Shown: positions 34,890 through 44,098, counted from the stretch's first letter. The stretch: 64,000 nucleotides of DNA from Roseiarcus sp052147395 (GCA_052147395.1 JBKQKS010000082.1:1-64000), one strand, 5' to 3'. Translations and numbers: made by a program. The notes: generated by a model not told the origin, from the letters alone.

Positions 34890-35186
34890 TCACAAGCCGA
34901 AGGGCTGCGCGTATTCGTCGAGATCGGCGTTGGCGGCGGCGGCCGTCGCTCGGGCCCAAGCGTAGGCGCGAACCAAAGTCTCGTCGTCGACGCCGAGCTC
35001 CGACGCCAGCCGCAGCAGCGTGTGCAGATCCACGTCGCTGAACAGCGCGCGCAAGTGCGAACCCTCGCCCTCGCCGGTCGCCAACAAACGACCGAGGTCC
35101 TCGCGCCGGACGGGAACGCGGCTCGCGTTCTCGATCGCGGAGATTGCGGTCGAGGCGGGGTCGAAGCGGCGCCCGGTAACGCTCAA
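34890..35186 (-). CDS. Unknown partner of the AbiEii-like gene
   Basis: I do not recognise this 98-residue acidic protein (begins MSVTGRRFDPASTAI; helical segment LHTLLRLASELGVDDETLV in the second half). Its start overlaps the AbiEii-like stop by ATGA, so the two are translated together. The tight coupling suggests an antitoxin or accessory subunit, but it is not similar to AbiEi, whose gene normally lies upstream of the toxin gene rather than downstream. Role inferred from position only. Confidence 0.65.
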   Translation of the reverse strand: MSVTGRRFDPASTAISAIENASRVPVRREDLGRLLATGEGEGSHLRALFSDVDLHTLLRLASELGVDDETLVRAYAWARATAAAANADLDEYAQPFGL

Positions 35187-35830
35187 GTCATCGTCTCCAG
35201 CAAAGCGGTCGCTGTCGAGATCAGCGAGTGAAGCAAGGCGTCAAATTCGCCGAGGCACAGAATGTCTTTGCCGAGTTCGTCAGCCGGGACGCGTTCGAGC
35301 GATCCGAGACGCCGCAGTTGTTGCACGCGCCGCGGCGACGAAGCCTTGATCGCACGCTCGGCGGCCGCCGGGTCGACCTGATGGGTCGCGACGAGGTCGA
35401 AGACGTCGCGCGGTTTCAACAACGCGGCGCGAAAATAGAGCTTCTTGGCGAGGATTTCCTCGCTGCTCTCGAGCGCGATCCGGCGCCCGTCGAAATCCAG
35501 CGTTGCGCTGGGCCGCACGCCGGTCACATCGCCGGCGACGATGAAGTCGACATCGCCGTCGGCGAACGCGAGTTTCAGGGAATTGGCCTGTTCGGAATAG
35601 TCTCGCGCCAAAGCCGCGGCGCGATCGTTGAGTCGCGGCGTCAGCAACCCGAGCCATTGCGCGTCGTGCATGAAGAGGTCGATGTCCTTCGACAGTCGAT
35701 GCCGATAGCGCATCATCAGCACGGTCCCGCCGCCGAGCGTGAGGTCGGGGGCGCCGAAACCGCGCTCGGCGAGATCGTCGAGAAGGACGAGGGCTGACGT
35801 CAGCAGGCCCTTCCAGCTGTTCTCGTCCAT
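35183..35830 (-). CDS. AbiEii/AbiGii-type nucleotidyltransferase (toxin family)
   Basis: The 215-residue protein has the DNA polymerase-beta-like nucleotidyltransferase motif GGGTVLMMRYRHRLSKDIDL at about residues 33-52, with the Asp pair in DID and a third acidic segment GDVDFIV near 93. RDVFDLVATHQVD further on is typical of AbiEii. Members of this family are toxins of type IV toxin-antitoxin or abortive-infection systems; some modify tRNA (family knowledge). It is first in a two-gene unit with the 98-residue protein. Confidence 0.85.
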   Translation of the reverse strand: MDENSWKGLLTSALVLLDDLAERGFGAPDLTLGGGTVLMMRYRHRLSKDIDLFMHDAQWLGLLTPRLNDRAAALARDYSEQANSLKLAFADGDVDFIVAGDVTGVRPSATLDFDGRRIALESSEEILAKKLYFRAALLKPRDVFDLVATHQVDPAAAERAIKASSPRRVQQLRRLGSLERVPADELGKDILCLGEFDALLHSLISTATALLETMT

Positions 35831-35896
35831 GGCTCACCGCCTCCCGCCGGCGCTCAGCGATAATCGCTCGGGATTGCCTCACCGAGCTTCGATTCG

Positions 35897-36316
35897 TCAA
35901 CCGAGAATGGCTTTGTTTGCATCGAAAAGCCCGAGCTGGCCCCTCGCAGGAACGAATGCGCACGGCTCGGGATCGCGTAGCGCCAGCCCCATCCCCCCTC
36001 GGGCGAACCAAGGCGACCGGCTCTTGTTCACGATGTCCACTACCTGGACGCTGCCAATGAAGCCCCCCAACTCCAACTCCTCCTTAGGAGGGCAGGACAC
36101 GCCCAGCTTTGCCATGAACTCCGCCGCCCATTCATAGTCCACGCGTGTCATCGACTTTCCTGCGTGGATATAAATCCTGTGGCCGAGCGCGCGCCCTTTC
36201 ATAGTGGCGGCGGCTTGTTCTGACCGGTTTTCGACATCTTTTCCGCCGTGGATGATCGCCCACGCCCAAGGCTGGCGCACCGAAATCGCATATTCGATTT
36301 CCGAGGTCCCGCGCAT
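35897..36316 (-). CDS. ASCH-domain protein
   Basis: The 139-residue protein is one ASCH-type beta-barrel: YAISVRQPWAWAIIHGGKD followed by VENRS, then IYIHAGK and GGFIGSVQVVDIV. ASCH proteins bind or process RNA or modified nucleosides (family knowledge). The ATG at 36316 lies 32 bp after the aldehyde dehydrogenase stop, on the same strand. It lies next to toxin-antitoxin-like genes but is separated by 66 bp from the AbiEii-like gene, so a link is only suggested. Confidence 0.8.
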   Translation of the reverse strand: MRGTSEIEYAISVRQPWAWAIIHGGKDVENRSEQAAATMKGRALGHRIYIHAGKSMTRVDYEWAAEFMAKLGVSCPPKEELELGGFIGSVQVVDIVNKSRSPWFARGGMGLALRDPEPCAFVPARGQLGLFDANKAILG

Positions 36317-36348
36317 CGCGCGTCCGCTCCGGTTGGCGTCGTTCGGAC

Positions 36349-37854
36349 CTAGCGATAGTCGATCCAGATCGTCTTCAAGTCCATGTATTTGTCGATCGCA
36401 TGGGGCGAGCGGTCGCGGCCGAAGCCGGATTGCTTGAAGCCGCCGAACGGCGTGGACAGCGACGAGCGGTCGAAGGTGTTGACCCACACGGTTCCGGCGC
36501 GGATCGCGCGGCTGAGACGATGCGCGGCGCGCATGTCTCTGGTCCATACCGCTGCGGCGAGACCGTAGATCGTGTCGTTGGCGAGTCTTATCGCCTCGGC
36601 CTCGGTCTCGAACGGAACGACGACGACGACGGGGCCGAAAATCTCTTCCTGGGCGACGCGCATGTCGTTGCTGACGTCGTCGAGGATCGTCGGCTCGACG
36701 TAATAGCCGCCGGTCTCTTCCATCGCGCGCTTGCCGCCGAGGGCGACGCGCGCGCCCTCCTTTACGCCGAGCTCGATGAACCCAAGCACGCGCTCCATCT
36801 GCCGCTGGTCGATCATGGCGCCGAGCTGCGCGTTGGGATCGAAGGGATGGCCGAGCGGGATCTCGGCGCGCTGAACCTCGGCGATCTTGGCGACCAGCGC
36901 GGCGCGGATGGAAGCGTGCGCGAGCACGCGGGAGCCGGCGTGGCAGGTCTCGCCCTGATTGTAGTAGATGCCCCAGGCGATCCCCTCCGCCGCGGCCTCG
37001 AGGTCGGCGTCGGGCATCACCACATGCGGGCTTTTTCCTCCGCATTCCAGCGCGACGCGCTTCATGTTGCTGCTGCCCGCGTAAGTCATCATCAGCTTGC
37101 CGACTTCGGTTGAGCCGGTGAAGGCGATCATATCGACGTCCATGTGCTCGGCGAGCGGCTTGCCGGTTTTTTCGCCGAAGCCGGGCACGACATTGAACAC
37201 GCCGTCGGGAATGCCGGCCGCTTTCGCGAGCTTGCCGAGATAGAGCGAGCCCAGCGGCGATTGTTCGGCGGGCTTGAGGATCACCGAATTGCCGGCGACC
37301 AGCGCCGGGCCGATCTTCCAGGCGGCGATGATGAGCGGATAGTTCCAGGGCACGACGGCGCCGATGACGCCGAGCGGCTCCTTCCTCACCAACGCGAGCT
37401 CGTTCGGCCCGGGGGTCGGCGCGATCTCGTCGTAGAGCTTGTCGGCGAGCTCGGCGTAGTACTGGATGCAGTTGGCCGAGAGCGGAACGTCGACCGCGAT
37501 CGAGTTCGCGATCGGCTTACCGACGTCGAGCGTCTCGAGCAGCGCGATGTCGTCATTGTGCTCTCGGATCAGCTCGGCAAAGCGCAGCAGAACCTTTTTC
37601 TTGGTCTGCGGATCGGCGTCGCGCCAGACGCCCGATTCGAAGCTCCGCCGCGCCGCGGCGACCGCGCGGTCGATGTCGGCGGCGGCGCAATCGGCGACTT
37701 CCGCTATCGCCAGCCCGTCGATCGGCGAGATCTTGGAAAACGTCTTGCCCGAGAGGGCGGGAACATAGGCGCCGTCGATGAACGCGCGTCCCTCCGGTTT
37801 CAAGTCGGCGGCGCGGGCGAGCCAGGCGGCGCGGGAATTGGGGCGGTCGAGCAT
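36349..37854 (-). CDS. NAD(P)+-dependent aldehyde dehydrogenase (PuuC-like)
   Basis: The 501-residue protein has the aldehyde dehydrogenase fold: VVPWNYPLIIAAWKIGPALV, general-base Glu in LECGGKSP, catalytic Cys near 305 in YNQGETCHAGSR, and EEIFGPVVVV. The N-terminal part and SSLSTPFGGFKQSGFGRDRS resemble gamma-glutamyl-gamma-aminobutyraldehyde or betaine-aldehyde dehydrogenases. The start ATG at 37854 has GAGAGG upstream; longer extensions of the frame are antisense to the GST gene. It could oxidise amine-derived aldehydes, which would fit the nearby amine cluster. Substrate inferred. Confidence 0.93.
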   Translation of the reverse strand: MLDRPNSRAAWLARAADLKPEGRAFIDGAYVPALSGKTFSKISPIDGLAIAEVADCAAADIDRAVAAARRSFESGVWRDADPQTKKKVLLRFAELIREHNDDIALLETLDVGKPIANSIAVDVPLSANCIQYYAELADKLYDEIAPTPGPNELALVRKEPLGVIGAVVPWNYPLIIAAWKIGPALVAGNSVILKPAEQSPLGSLYLGKLAKAAGIPDGVFNVVPGFGEKTGKPLAEHMDVDMIAFTGSTEVGKLMMTYAGSSNMKRVALECGGKSPHVVMPDADLEAAAEGIAWGIYYNQGETCHAGSRVLAHASIRAALVAKIAEVQRAEIPLGHPFDPNAQLGAMIDQRQMERVLGFIELGVKEGARVALGGKRAMEETGGYYVEPTILDDVSNDMRVAQEEIFGPVVVVVPFETEAEAIRLANDTIYGLAAAVWTRDMRAAHRLSRAIRAGTVWVNTFDRSSLSTPFGGFKQSGFGRDRSPHAIDKYMDLKTIWIDYR

Positions 37855-38076
37855 GAACAACCTCTCGAGGAGACCGAGATCCCGCTTGGGGCGTCCAGGG
37901 CCGAACGCGCGGGGATTCGCCGGGCAGTGTCGACGACCGGGGCTTTCGGGGAAACGCAATTTTGGAGATATGCCAATGCCTTCCGGGCATGGGCGGCGTC
38001 CCTTGCGGTCGCCCGAAGCCGGCGTTAACATCCGCGCGCGCGACTTTCCCCCGAAAGCCACGGTTCGAAGGCGCTG

Positions 38077-38739
38077 ATGCTGATCGTTCACCACCTCGAC
38101 AATTCGCGGTCGCAGCGTGTGCTGTGGCTGCTGGAAGAGCTCGCGCTGCCCTATGAGCTCGAGTTTTACCGGCGCGATCCTAAAACGATGCTCGCCCCGC
38201 CCGAGCTCAAGCGGGTGCATCCGCTCGGCAAGTCGCCCGTCGTCACCGACGGCGATGCGACCCTCGCGGAGACTGGCGCGATCGTGGAATATCTCGTCGA
38301 CAAGGCCGGCGGCCGGCTGCGGCCGCCCGAGGGGTCGCCCGAGCGGCTGCGTTGGACCTATTGGCTGCATTACGCCGAGGGTTCGGCGATGCCGCCCTTG
38401 TTGCTGCAACTGGTGTTTTCTATGCTCCCGTCGCGTTCGCCCGCGCTGGTGCGACCGATCGTGAGCGCCATCGCGGCGCGGACAATCGGCAGCTTCGTCG
38501 CCCCGCAACTCGCGACTCAGTTCGATTTCCTCGAGAGCGAACTGACGAAATCCAAATGGTTCGCCGGCGAAGAGTTCTCAGCCGCCGACGTGATGATGAG
38601 CTTTCCGCTCGAGGCTGGAGGCGCCCGCGCCAACGCCTATCGAGGCCGTCCGCGGTTGAAGGCGTTCGTGGAAGGGTGCCATGCGCGCCCCGCCTACCAG
38701 CGGGCGCTGGAAAAGGGCGGGCCCTACGCTTACGCTTGA
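38077..38739 (+). CDS. Glutathione S-transferase family protein
   Basis: The 220-residue protein has an N-terminal thioredoxin-like domain (IVHHLDNSRSQRVLWLLEEL, with Ser in NSRSQR as likely catalytic residue, and HPLGKSPVVTDGD and LAETGAIVEYL for glutathione binding) and an all-helical C-terminal domain with FAGEEFSAADVMMSFPLE. Length is normal. It is cytosolic and divergent from the aldehyde dehydrogenase. It marks the last typical high-GC gene before the defence-like cassette. Confidence 0.93.
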   Translation: MLIVHHLDNSRSQRVLWLLEELALPYELEFYRRDPKTMLAPPELKRVHPLGKSPVVTDGDATLAETGAIVEYLVDKAGGRLRPPEGSPERLRWTYWLHYAEGSAMPPLLLQLVFSMLPSRSPALVRPIVSAIAARTIGSFVAPQLATQFDFLESELTKSKWFAGEEFSAADVMMSFPLEAGGARANAYRGRPRLKAFVEGCHARPAYQRALEKGGPYAYA

Positions 38740-39122
38740 AGTGAGGCCGGGCCGCCTTTCCCTCGCGCCGCGTCCGGGATAAGGGAGGGCCGACTTTCCA
38801 CGCCCAGACCGGATTTTCCAAATGGCCGGATGCGTTACGGGCATGTACAGGCCGGGCGATCGGGCGCGGCGGCGCGGCTTGGAGGAGGAGGCGGGGCGAA
38901 AACGCGGGGTCGCGGTCTCGATCGACAGGTTGGGACGGGAAGCGGCCGTGTCGCATGTGCGCGGGATCGGAAAGCGGGATTTTCTGCTATCGGAAATGCA
39001 TGGTACTCTAGTTTGCGGACGCGACTTGGTGCTGCTTGCCACTGCCTTTGAGTGAACGGAGCTTGCGATCCAGCGGTTGGCGCAACAAGATAACGGCTCC
39101 GTGGCGGTTAGAAAGTCAATGA
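38740..39122. other. Gene-free left border of the DUF262-ATPase cassette
   Basis: No supported gene in these 383 bp. The right end, from about 38980, becomes less GC-rich and leads into the cassette, so a transfer boundary may lie here. No tRNA, integrase or obvious direct repeat was found. Confidence 0.4.
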
Positions 39123-40253
39123 ATGGCAATGCACACGAACGAACAAAAGCCCGTCGATTCCGTCGAGGAGCCCGAGGGTGCTGGAGATGCTGGCGGCGAC
39201 GGTTGGGGGGACTACCCGCTCGACGCAGTATTCGTGCGCACCGAGCAACGCACGGTTGGCGAGGTTGTGAACCGTATTGCAAAGGGTCGGTACATCCTGG
39301 ACCCCGATTTCCAACGTGACTTTGTTTGGGAAACCGAGAAGCAATCCAAGCTCATCGAGAGCTGCGTTATGCGTATCCCGCTTCCGGTCTTCTACGTGGC
39401 CGAGGCGCCTGACGGACGTATCATCGTCGTCGATGGCTTGCAGCGCCTAACGACATTCGCCCGTTTCCTCGGCGGCCAACTAAAGCTGACCGGGTTGGTC
39501 AGCGAGGGAAACACCAAATCGCATGAATTGCAGGGTAAGACCTACGAGCAACTGCCGATAAATCTGCAGGAGCGGGTGGCCGATACGCAGCTCACCATGT
39601 ATATCCTCGACGCGAAGGCACCCGAGCGCGCGCGGCTCGATATTTTCGAGCGCGTGAACAGCGGGGCGCGCCTGACGCGCCAGCAGATGCGGAACGCACT
39701 CTATAACGGGCCTGCGACTCAATGGCTCAAATCGGCGGCAGAGGGATCGGCATTCCGGACGGCCACCGCAGGATCGCTAGACAGCAAGAGCATGCGAGAC
39801 CGGGAAGCCATCAATCGATTTGCTGCCTTCTCGTTAATCGGATGGCGCGACTATACAACAGGCGACATGGACGAGTTCTTAGCCAAGGGACTTAAGATCC
39901 TAGCGCGGTGCGCCGAGTCCGAGCGGCTCGATCTTCGGCGCAAGTTCGATGCCGCCATGATGCTTAATCACCGAATGTTCCAGCAACACGCTTTTCGCAA
40001 ATCATTGGCGTCTGACTACTCCGGGGTTGCCCGCAGCGTGATTAACATCTCGCTTTTCGAGGTGAGTGCAGCTGTGTTCGCGCGATTCGCCGAAAAGTTC
40101 GATCCTGCAGGCGACGCCGCTCTTCATAAGATTATGGTTGATCTCGTGAGGGACGATGCGTTCGCTAAGTCTATTACTTACTCTACCAATAGTACCCAGG
40201 CCGTACGTCATCGGTTCGGAAGGCTAGAGGCAGCGCTGGAGGAACTCGTTTGA
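39123..40253 (+). CDS. DUF262 (ParB-like/GmrSD N-terminal-like) protein
   Basis: The protein has 376 residues. Near residue 50 it has the DUF262 start YILDPDFQRDFVWETEKQSK and at about 104 the motif VVDGLQRLTT, a variant of the usual DGQQR. In this ParB-related fold the motif binds or hydrolyses a nucleotide; related domains occur in GmrSD restriction enzymes and other defence proteins. No HNH-type nuclease motif is seen at the C-terminus. The stop overlaps the start of the ATPase gene by TTGA. Codon use is less GC-biased than in neighbours. Confidence 0.88.
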   Translation: MAMHTNEQKPVDSVEEPEGAGDAGGDGWGDYPLDAVFVRTEQRTVGEVVNRIAKGRYILDPDFQRDFVWETEKQSKLIESCVMRIPLPVFYVAEAPDGRIIVVDGLQRLTTFARFLGGQLKLTGLVSEGNTKSHELQGKTYEQLPINLQERVADTQLTMYILDAKAPERARLDIFERVNSGARLTRQQMRNALYNGPATQWLKSAAEGSAFRTATAGSLDSKSMRDREAINRFAAFSLIGWRDYTTGDMDEFLAKGLKILARCAESERLDLRRKFDAAMMLNHRMFQQHAFRKSLASDYSGVARSVINISLFEVSAAVFARFAEKFDPAGDAALHKIMVDLVRDDAFAKSITYSTNSTQAVRHRFGRLEAALEELV

Positions 40254-41365
40254 GCGACTCGATCCTGAAGGCACTCCAGATTGAGGATTTCAAGTGCTTC
40301 GAATTGTTGCGTGTTCCGTTTGCGTTGTTAACGGTGTTGAGCGGCTATAACGGCGCGGGCAAATCGACCGCCCTTCAGCCGTTACTTCTGCTAGCGCAGG
40401 CTGCGCGACGACGGACCTGGACCTACGATACGCCGACGGGCGATTTGCCATTGAACGGCGAGATCGTTCGCCTTGGTTCGGCAGGTGATGTCATTCGCGC
40501 GCAGTCGGCAACCGCTACCGCGCGTTTCGAGATTTTCGGTCATGAAAGGTCGCTCAGGTTGAGCGCAACCGCCAAAACCGGGGCCCGAAGTCTGAGCGCG
40601 ACAAAGCACGAGGGTAATAGCAACTGGCCCGAACTCTTCAAGAGCTTTGCTCGCCTTGTCTATTTGAGCGCCGTGCGTGGCGGCCCGGCCGAGGCCTTTC
40701 CGACACCCGACCGGGTCAGCGATCAGGTGCCCGATGTGGGGGCCGAGGGACAATTCGCTAGCTATTGGTATCATGAACGCGCGGACACGGAGATCGATGT
40801 TGGACGCCGGTTCCCTGAGGTACCAGGTACTACTTTTCGCAAGCAAGTAGACGCTTGGCTCAGTCAACTCGCGCCCGGCGCGAGTGCTAATGTGCAGGCA
40901 CTACCGGTCGCGTCGATGCTGGCGCTACAGTTCCGGCTATCGGAGACCGGTGAATGGCGGCGCCCGGCGAATGTCGGTTACGGTTTGACCTATTCATTTC
41001 CGATCCTGGTGGCACTGCTGTCCGCGGAGCCCGGCGACATAGTCGTAATTGACAGCCCAGAGGCACATCTCCATCCCCAAGCGCAATCGCGCATGGGACG
41101 GATGCTCGCCGCTTTTGCTGCGGCGGGCATACAGCTCGTCATCGAAACGCACAGCGACCATGTTCTCAATGGGATAAGGCTAGCTGTCCGCGACAAGGTG
41201 TTGGGCGAGGCGGAACTCAGTTTGTTGTTTTTCGCTGGTAGCTCGCTGGCGGGGCACGGCGTCACGAGTCCGCGAATAGACGGCGAGGGCCGCATCAACG
41301 AATGGCCCGATGGCTTCTTCGATCAGGGGGATAAAGACGTCGCGCAGCTCGCGGGATGGAACTGA
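40250..41365 (+). CDS. AAA/ABC-type ATPase (SMC/OLD-like, DUF3696-related)
   Basis: The 371-residue protein starts at TTG inside the previous stop. Walker A is GYNGAGKST at residues 32-40. The C-terminal half has the signature-like region, Walker B DIVVIDSPEAHLHPQAQSRM and the switch histidine in ETHSDH, as in OLD-family and COG4938-type ATPases. A long insertion lies between the two motifs. Such ATPases sense phage or nucleic acid and control an effector. It is the middle gene of a three-gene operon. Confidence 0.9.
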   Translation: MSDSILKALQIEDFKCFELLRVPFALLTVLSGYNGAGKSTALQPLLLLAQAARRRTWTYDTPTGDLPLNGEIVRLGSAGDVIRAQSATATARFEIFGHERSLRLSATAKTGARSLSATKHEGNSNWPELFKSFARLVYLSAVRGGPAEAFPTPDRVSDQVPDVGAEGQFASYWYHERADTEIDVGRRFPEVPGTTFRKQVDAWLSQLAPGASANVQALPVASMLALQFRLSETGEWRRPANVGYGLTYSFPILVALLSAEPGDIVVIDSPEAHLHPQAQSRMGRMLAAFAAAGIQLVIETHSDHVLNGIRLAVRDKVLGEAELSLLFFAGSSLAGHGVTSPRIDGEGRINEWPDGFFDQGDKDVAQLAGWN

Positions 41366-41366
41366 A

Positions 41367-42329
41367 GTGCGCTGGTATTTAAACGACGCTTCTCTCCAAG
41401 GCCAATTTTCCGACCGCACCGAATTCCAAAGTGTGCTCCGCGGCCTGATTGCCGCACGAGTTCGGATTCCGGCAATTCGTCAGAATTTGCGATCGACGCG
41501 TTCGCTGCAGGAATCGATGGTGGCCCCGAGGACAAATGTGCGAGAAGCCCTATTCGAGATCCGCGACAGGGACTTAAAAGCAGCGACTCTGTCTTGGCTA
41601 GATAAGACCGGCCCGTTCGTTGACGATGATCGGCTGGATGAGGCGGACGACTATTTCGAATATCGGGACATTGAAATCACCTCGACGGGACTGGGCGAGG
41701 CCGCACGCCGGGTGAAGGCCGGAACCGAATGCGCGACCTTTAGCTTTGTCGGAGGGGCGATAGACTATGCGATCGATCCGCTCGCAGTTGATCATGGACT
41801 GCGCGAAGAGCGCTATGGTCGGTACTTAGTGCCCAACCTTTGGGAGACCGACGCGCTCGTCAGCCATGGGCTAGCAGCAGGGGAGCCGATCCGATCGTGG
41901 GCTGCTTTGGTTGAGGGCGCGCGGCACCGCTTTCCCTACCTCGAGATCGGTTTGCTTGACTCGCGCCCAGTGCTCGCCCGCGAACCGTTCGAAGCTTCGG
42001 TACGGGATCGCGCTCTAGAACTTTTGAAGGTGCTCAATGACTACGTAGCGGGTCGAACTGAAGACGGAGCAGAAGGGCCGGCTGCGCAAGCAATTATACA
42101 AAGCTATTTCGCTGGTGACAGGGCACTTTTTACCGGAGAGTCTTCAACGAATCAGAAATACTTCGCTAAGGACATGACGTTTCAGCGGGTATCTGGCGGC
42201 AACTATTTCGCGCACTGGCATGGAAAGATCAGTCATCGATTCTTTCGGTTACACTTCGAATGGCCTCTGGAAAGGGACCGGAAGAAATTGGAAATTTTCT
42301 ATCTTGGACCGAAGATCACAAAGAGCTAA
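41367..42329 (+). CDS. Unknown third protein of the DUF262-ATPase cassette
   Basis: The protein has 320 residues if started at GTG 41367, one base after the ATPase stop; the frame is open back to an ATG at 41310, which would overlap the ATPase gene by 56 bp. I recognise no domain. Visible traits: acidic segment FVDDDRLDEADDYFEYRDIE, a central SFVGGAIDYAID and a charged C-terminus (GNYFAHWHGKISHRFF, then FEWPLERDRKKLEIFYLG). No signal peptide or membrane helix. Its place suggests an effector or specificity subunit. Confidence 0.75.
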   Translation: MRWYLNDASLQGQFSDRTEFQSVLRGLIAARVRIPAIRQNLRSTRSLQESMVAPRTNVREALFEIRDRDLKAATLSWLDKTGPFVDDDRLDEADDYFEYRDIEITSTGLGEAARRVKAGTECATFSFVGGAIDYAIDPLAVDHGLREERYGRYLVPNLWETDALVSHGLAAGEPIRSWAALVEGARHRFPYLEIGLLDSRPVLAREPFEASVRDRALELLKVLNDYVAGRTEDGAEGPAAQAIIQSYFAGDRALFTGESSTNQKYFAKDMTFQRVSGGNYFAHWHGKISHRFFRLHFEWPLERDRKKLEIFYLGPKITKS

Positions 42330-42510
42330 TCCCCGCGCCATGTCCGCTCCGCCTCGCCCCTCCTCCGCTCGCCGCGCAGCCGCAAAGCCTGGCGTCTCGG
42401 CCATCGGTCTCCCTCTTCTATGCCGGCGCGAGCAACGTCGCCCCGCCACCCTTCCCCTGAGCCCCGGTTAGCGCTAAGGGAGCGCGCCTCCCGAAAGCCC
42501 GCACGAGACC

Positions 42511-44088
42511 ATGTCCCAAGAAAACCCTGTCGCGCGCCGGCGCACGTTCGCGATCATCTCGCACCCGGACGCCGGCAAGACCACGCTCACCGAAAAGATC
42601 CTGCTGTTCGGCGGCGCGATCCAGCTCGCCGGCGAAGTGCGCGCCAAGGCGAACCGCCGGCAGACGCGCTCCGACTGGATGGGCATCGAGCGCGAGCGCG
42701 GCATCTCGGTCGTCACCTCGGTGATGACCTTCGAATACGGCGACTGCGTCTTCAACCTGCTCGACACCCCGGGCCACGAGGACTTTTCGGAGGACACCTA
42801 CCGCACGCTCACCGCCGTCGACTCCGCCGTCATGGTGATCGACGCCGCCAAAGGCATCGAGTCGCGCACCCGCAAATTGTTCGAGGTCTGCCGTCTGCGC
42901 GACATCCCGATCGTCACCTTCATCAACAAGATGGACCGCGAGACGCGCGACCCGTTCGATCTCATCGACGAGATCGAGAAGACGCTGGCGCTCGACGCGA
43001 CGCCGCTCACCTGGGCGATCGGCCGCGCCCGCTCGCTCGCCGGCGCCTACGACATCCGCCGCAAGACGTTTCGCACCCTCGGCAAGGAGGCCGAGGATAC
43101 GCCGGCGAGCGGCCCGGACGACCCGGCGATTGCGGAGCTGTTGCCCGAGTACGAGCGGGCCGGCTACATCGACGAGATGACGCTCGCCGTGGAAGGCAGC
43201 AAGCCGTTCGACAAACAGGCGTTCCTCGAAGGCCACATGACGCCGGTGTTGTTCGGCTCGGCCTTGAAGGAATTCGGCGTGCGCGACCTCATCGACGCGA
43301 TGGCCGAGCTGGCGCCGCCGCCGCGCGCGCAAGAGGCGTCGAGCCGCACGGTGAAGGCGGACGAGCCCAAGATGACCGGCTTCGTGTTCAAGATCCAGGC
43401 CAACATGGACCCCAACCACCGCGACCGCATCGCCTTCATGCGGGTGTGCTCCGGTATGCTGCGCCGCGGCATGCGGGCGAAGCTGGTGCGCACCGGCAAG
43501 TCGGTGACGCTGTCGGCGCCGCAGTTCTTTTTCGCCCAGGACCGTTCGCTCGCGGAACAGGCCTATGCCGGCGACGTCGTCGGCATCCCCAACCACGGCC
43601 TGCTGCGCATCGGCGATACGATGACCGAGGGCGAGGACATCGTGTTCCGCGGCGTGCCGAGCTTCGCCCCGGAAATTCTGCGTCGCGTGAAGCTCGCCGA
43701 TGCGATGAAGGCCAAGAAGCTGCGCGAGGCGTTGCAGCAGATGGCGGAAGAGGGCGTCGTGCAGGTGTTCGTGCCGCACGACGGCGCCAGCGCGATCGTC
43801 GGCGTGGTCGGCGCGCTGCAGCTCGACGTGCTCGCCGAGCGGCTGGAGTCCGAATACGGCCTTCCCGTTTCGTTCGAGCCGAGCCGCTTCGAGGTCTGCC
43901 GCTGGGTGACGTCGAGCGAGAAGACGGAACTGGAGAAATTCGTCGCCGCTTATCCCTCGTCGATCGCCGCCGACCTCGACGGCGCGCCGGTGTTCATGGC
44001 GACCTCGGCCTTCAACCTGCGTTACGAACAGGAGCGCTGGCCGAAGGTCGTCTTCGCCGACGTCAAGGACTATCAGAAGGCGGCGTGA
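42511..44088 (+). CDS. prfC: Peptide chain release factor 3
   Basis: The 525-residue translational GTPase recycles RF1/RF2 after termination. G motifs: SHPDAGKTTLTEK near 17, RGISVVTSVMTFEY (G2), LDTPGHEDFSEDTYR (G3) and INKMDRE (G4). Domains II and III follow with GFVFKIQANMDPNHRDR, typical of RF3. Length fits the family. The ATG at 42511 is chosen from homology; the open frame in another register upstream is antisense-like. Convergent HAD gene is 10 bp away. Confidence 0.96.
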   Translation: MSQENPVARRRTFAIISHPDAGKTTLTEKILLFGGAIQLAGEVRAKANRRQTRSDWMGIERERGISVVTSVMTFEYGDCVFNLLDTPGHEDFSEDTYRTLTAVDSAVMVIDAAKGIESRTRKLFEVCRLRDIPIVTFINKMDRETRDPFDLIDEIEKTLALDATPLTWAIGRARSLAGAYDIRRKTFRTLGKEAEDTPASGPDDPAIAELLPEYERAGYIDEMTLAVEGSKPFDKQAFLEGHMTPVLFGSALKEFGVRDLIDAMAELAPPPRAQEASSRTVKADEPKMTGFVFKIQANMDPNHRDRIAFMRVCSGMLRRGMRAKLVRTGKSVTLSAPQFFFAQDRSLAEQAYAGDVVGIPNHGLLRIGDTMTEGEDIVFRGVPSFAPEILRRVKLADAMKAKKLREALQQMAEEGVVQVFVPHDGASAIVGVVGALQLDVLAERLESEYGLPVSFEPSRFEVCRWVTSSEKTELEKFVAAYPSSIAADLDGAPVFMATSAFNLRYEQERWPKVVFADVKDYQKAA

Positions 44089-44098
44089 GCCGCCATCC

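Noticed and set aside
38822..39055. Plus-strand frame of 77 codons before the DUF262 gene
   Set aside because: Arg-rich composition, no clear ribosome site and no recognisable sequence; probably non-coding.
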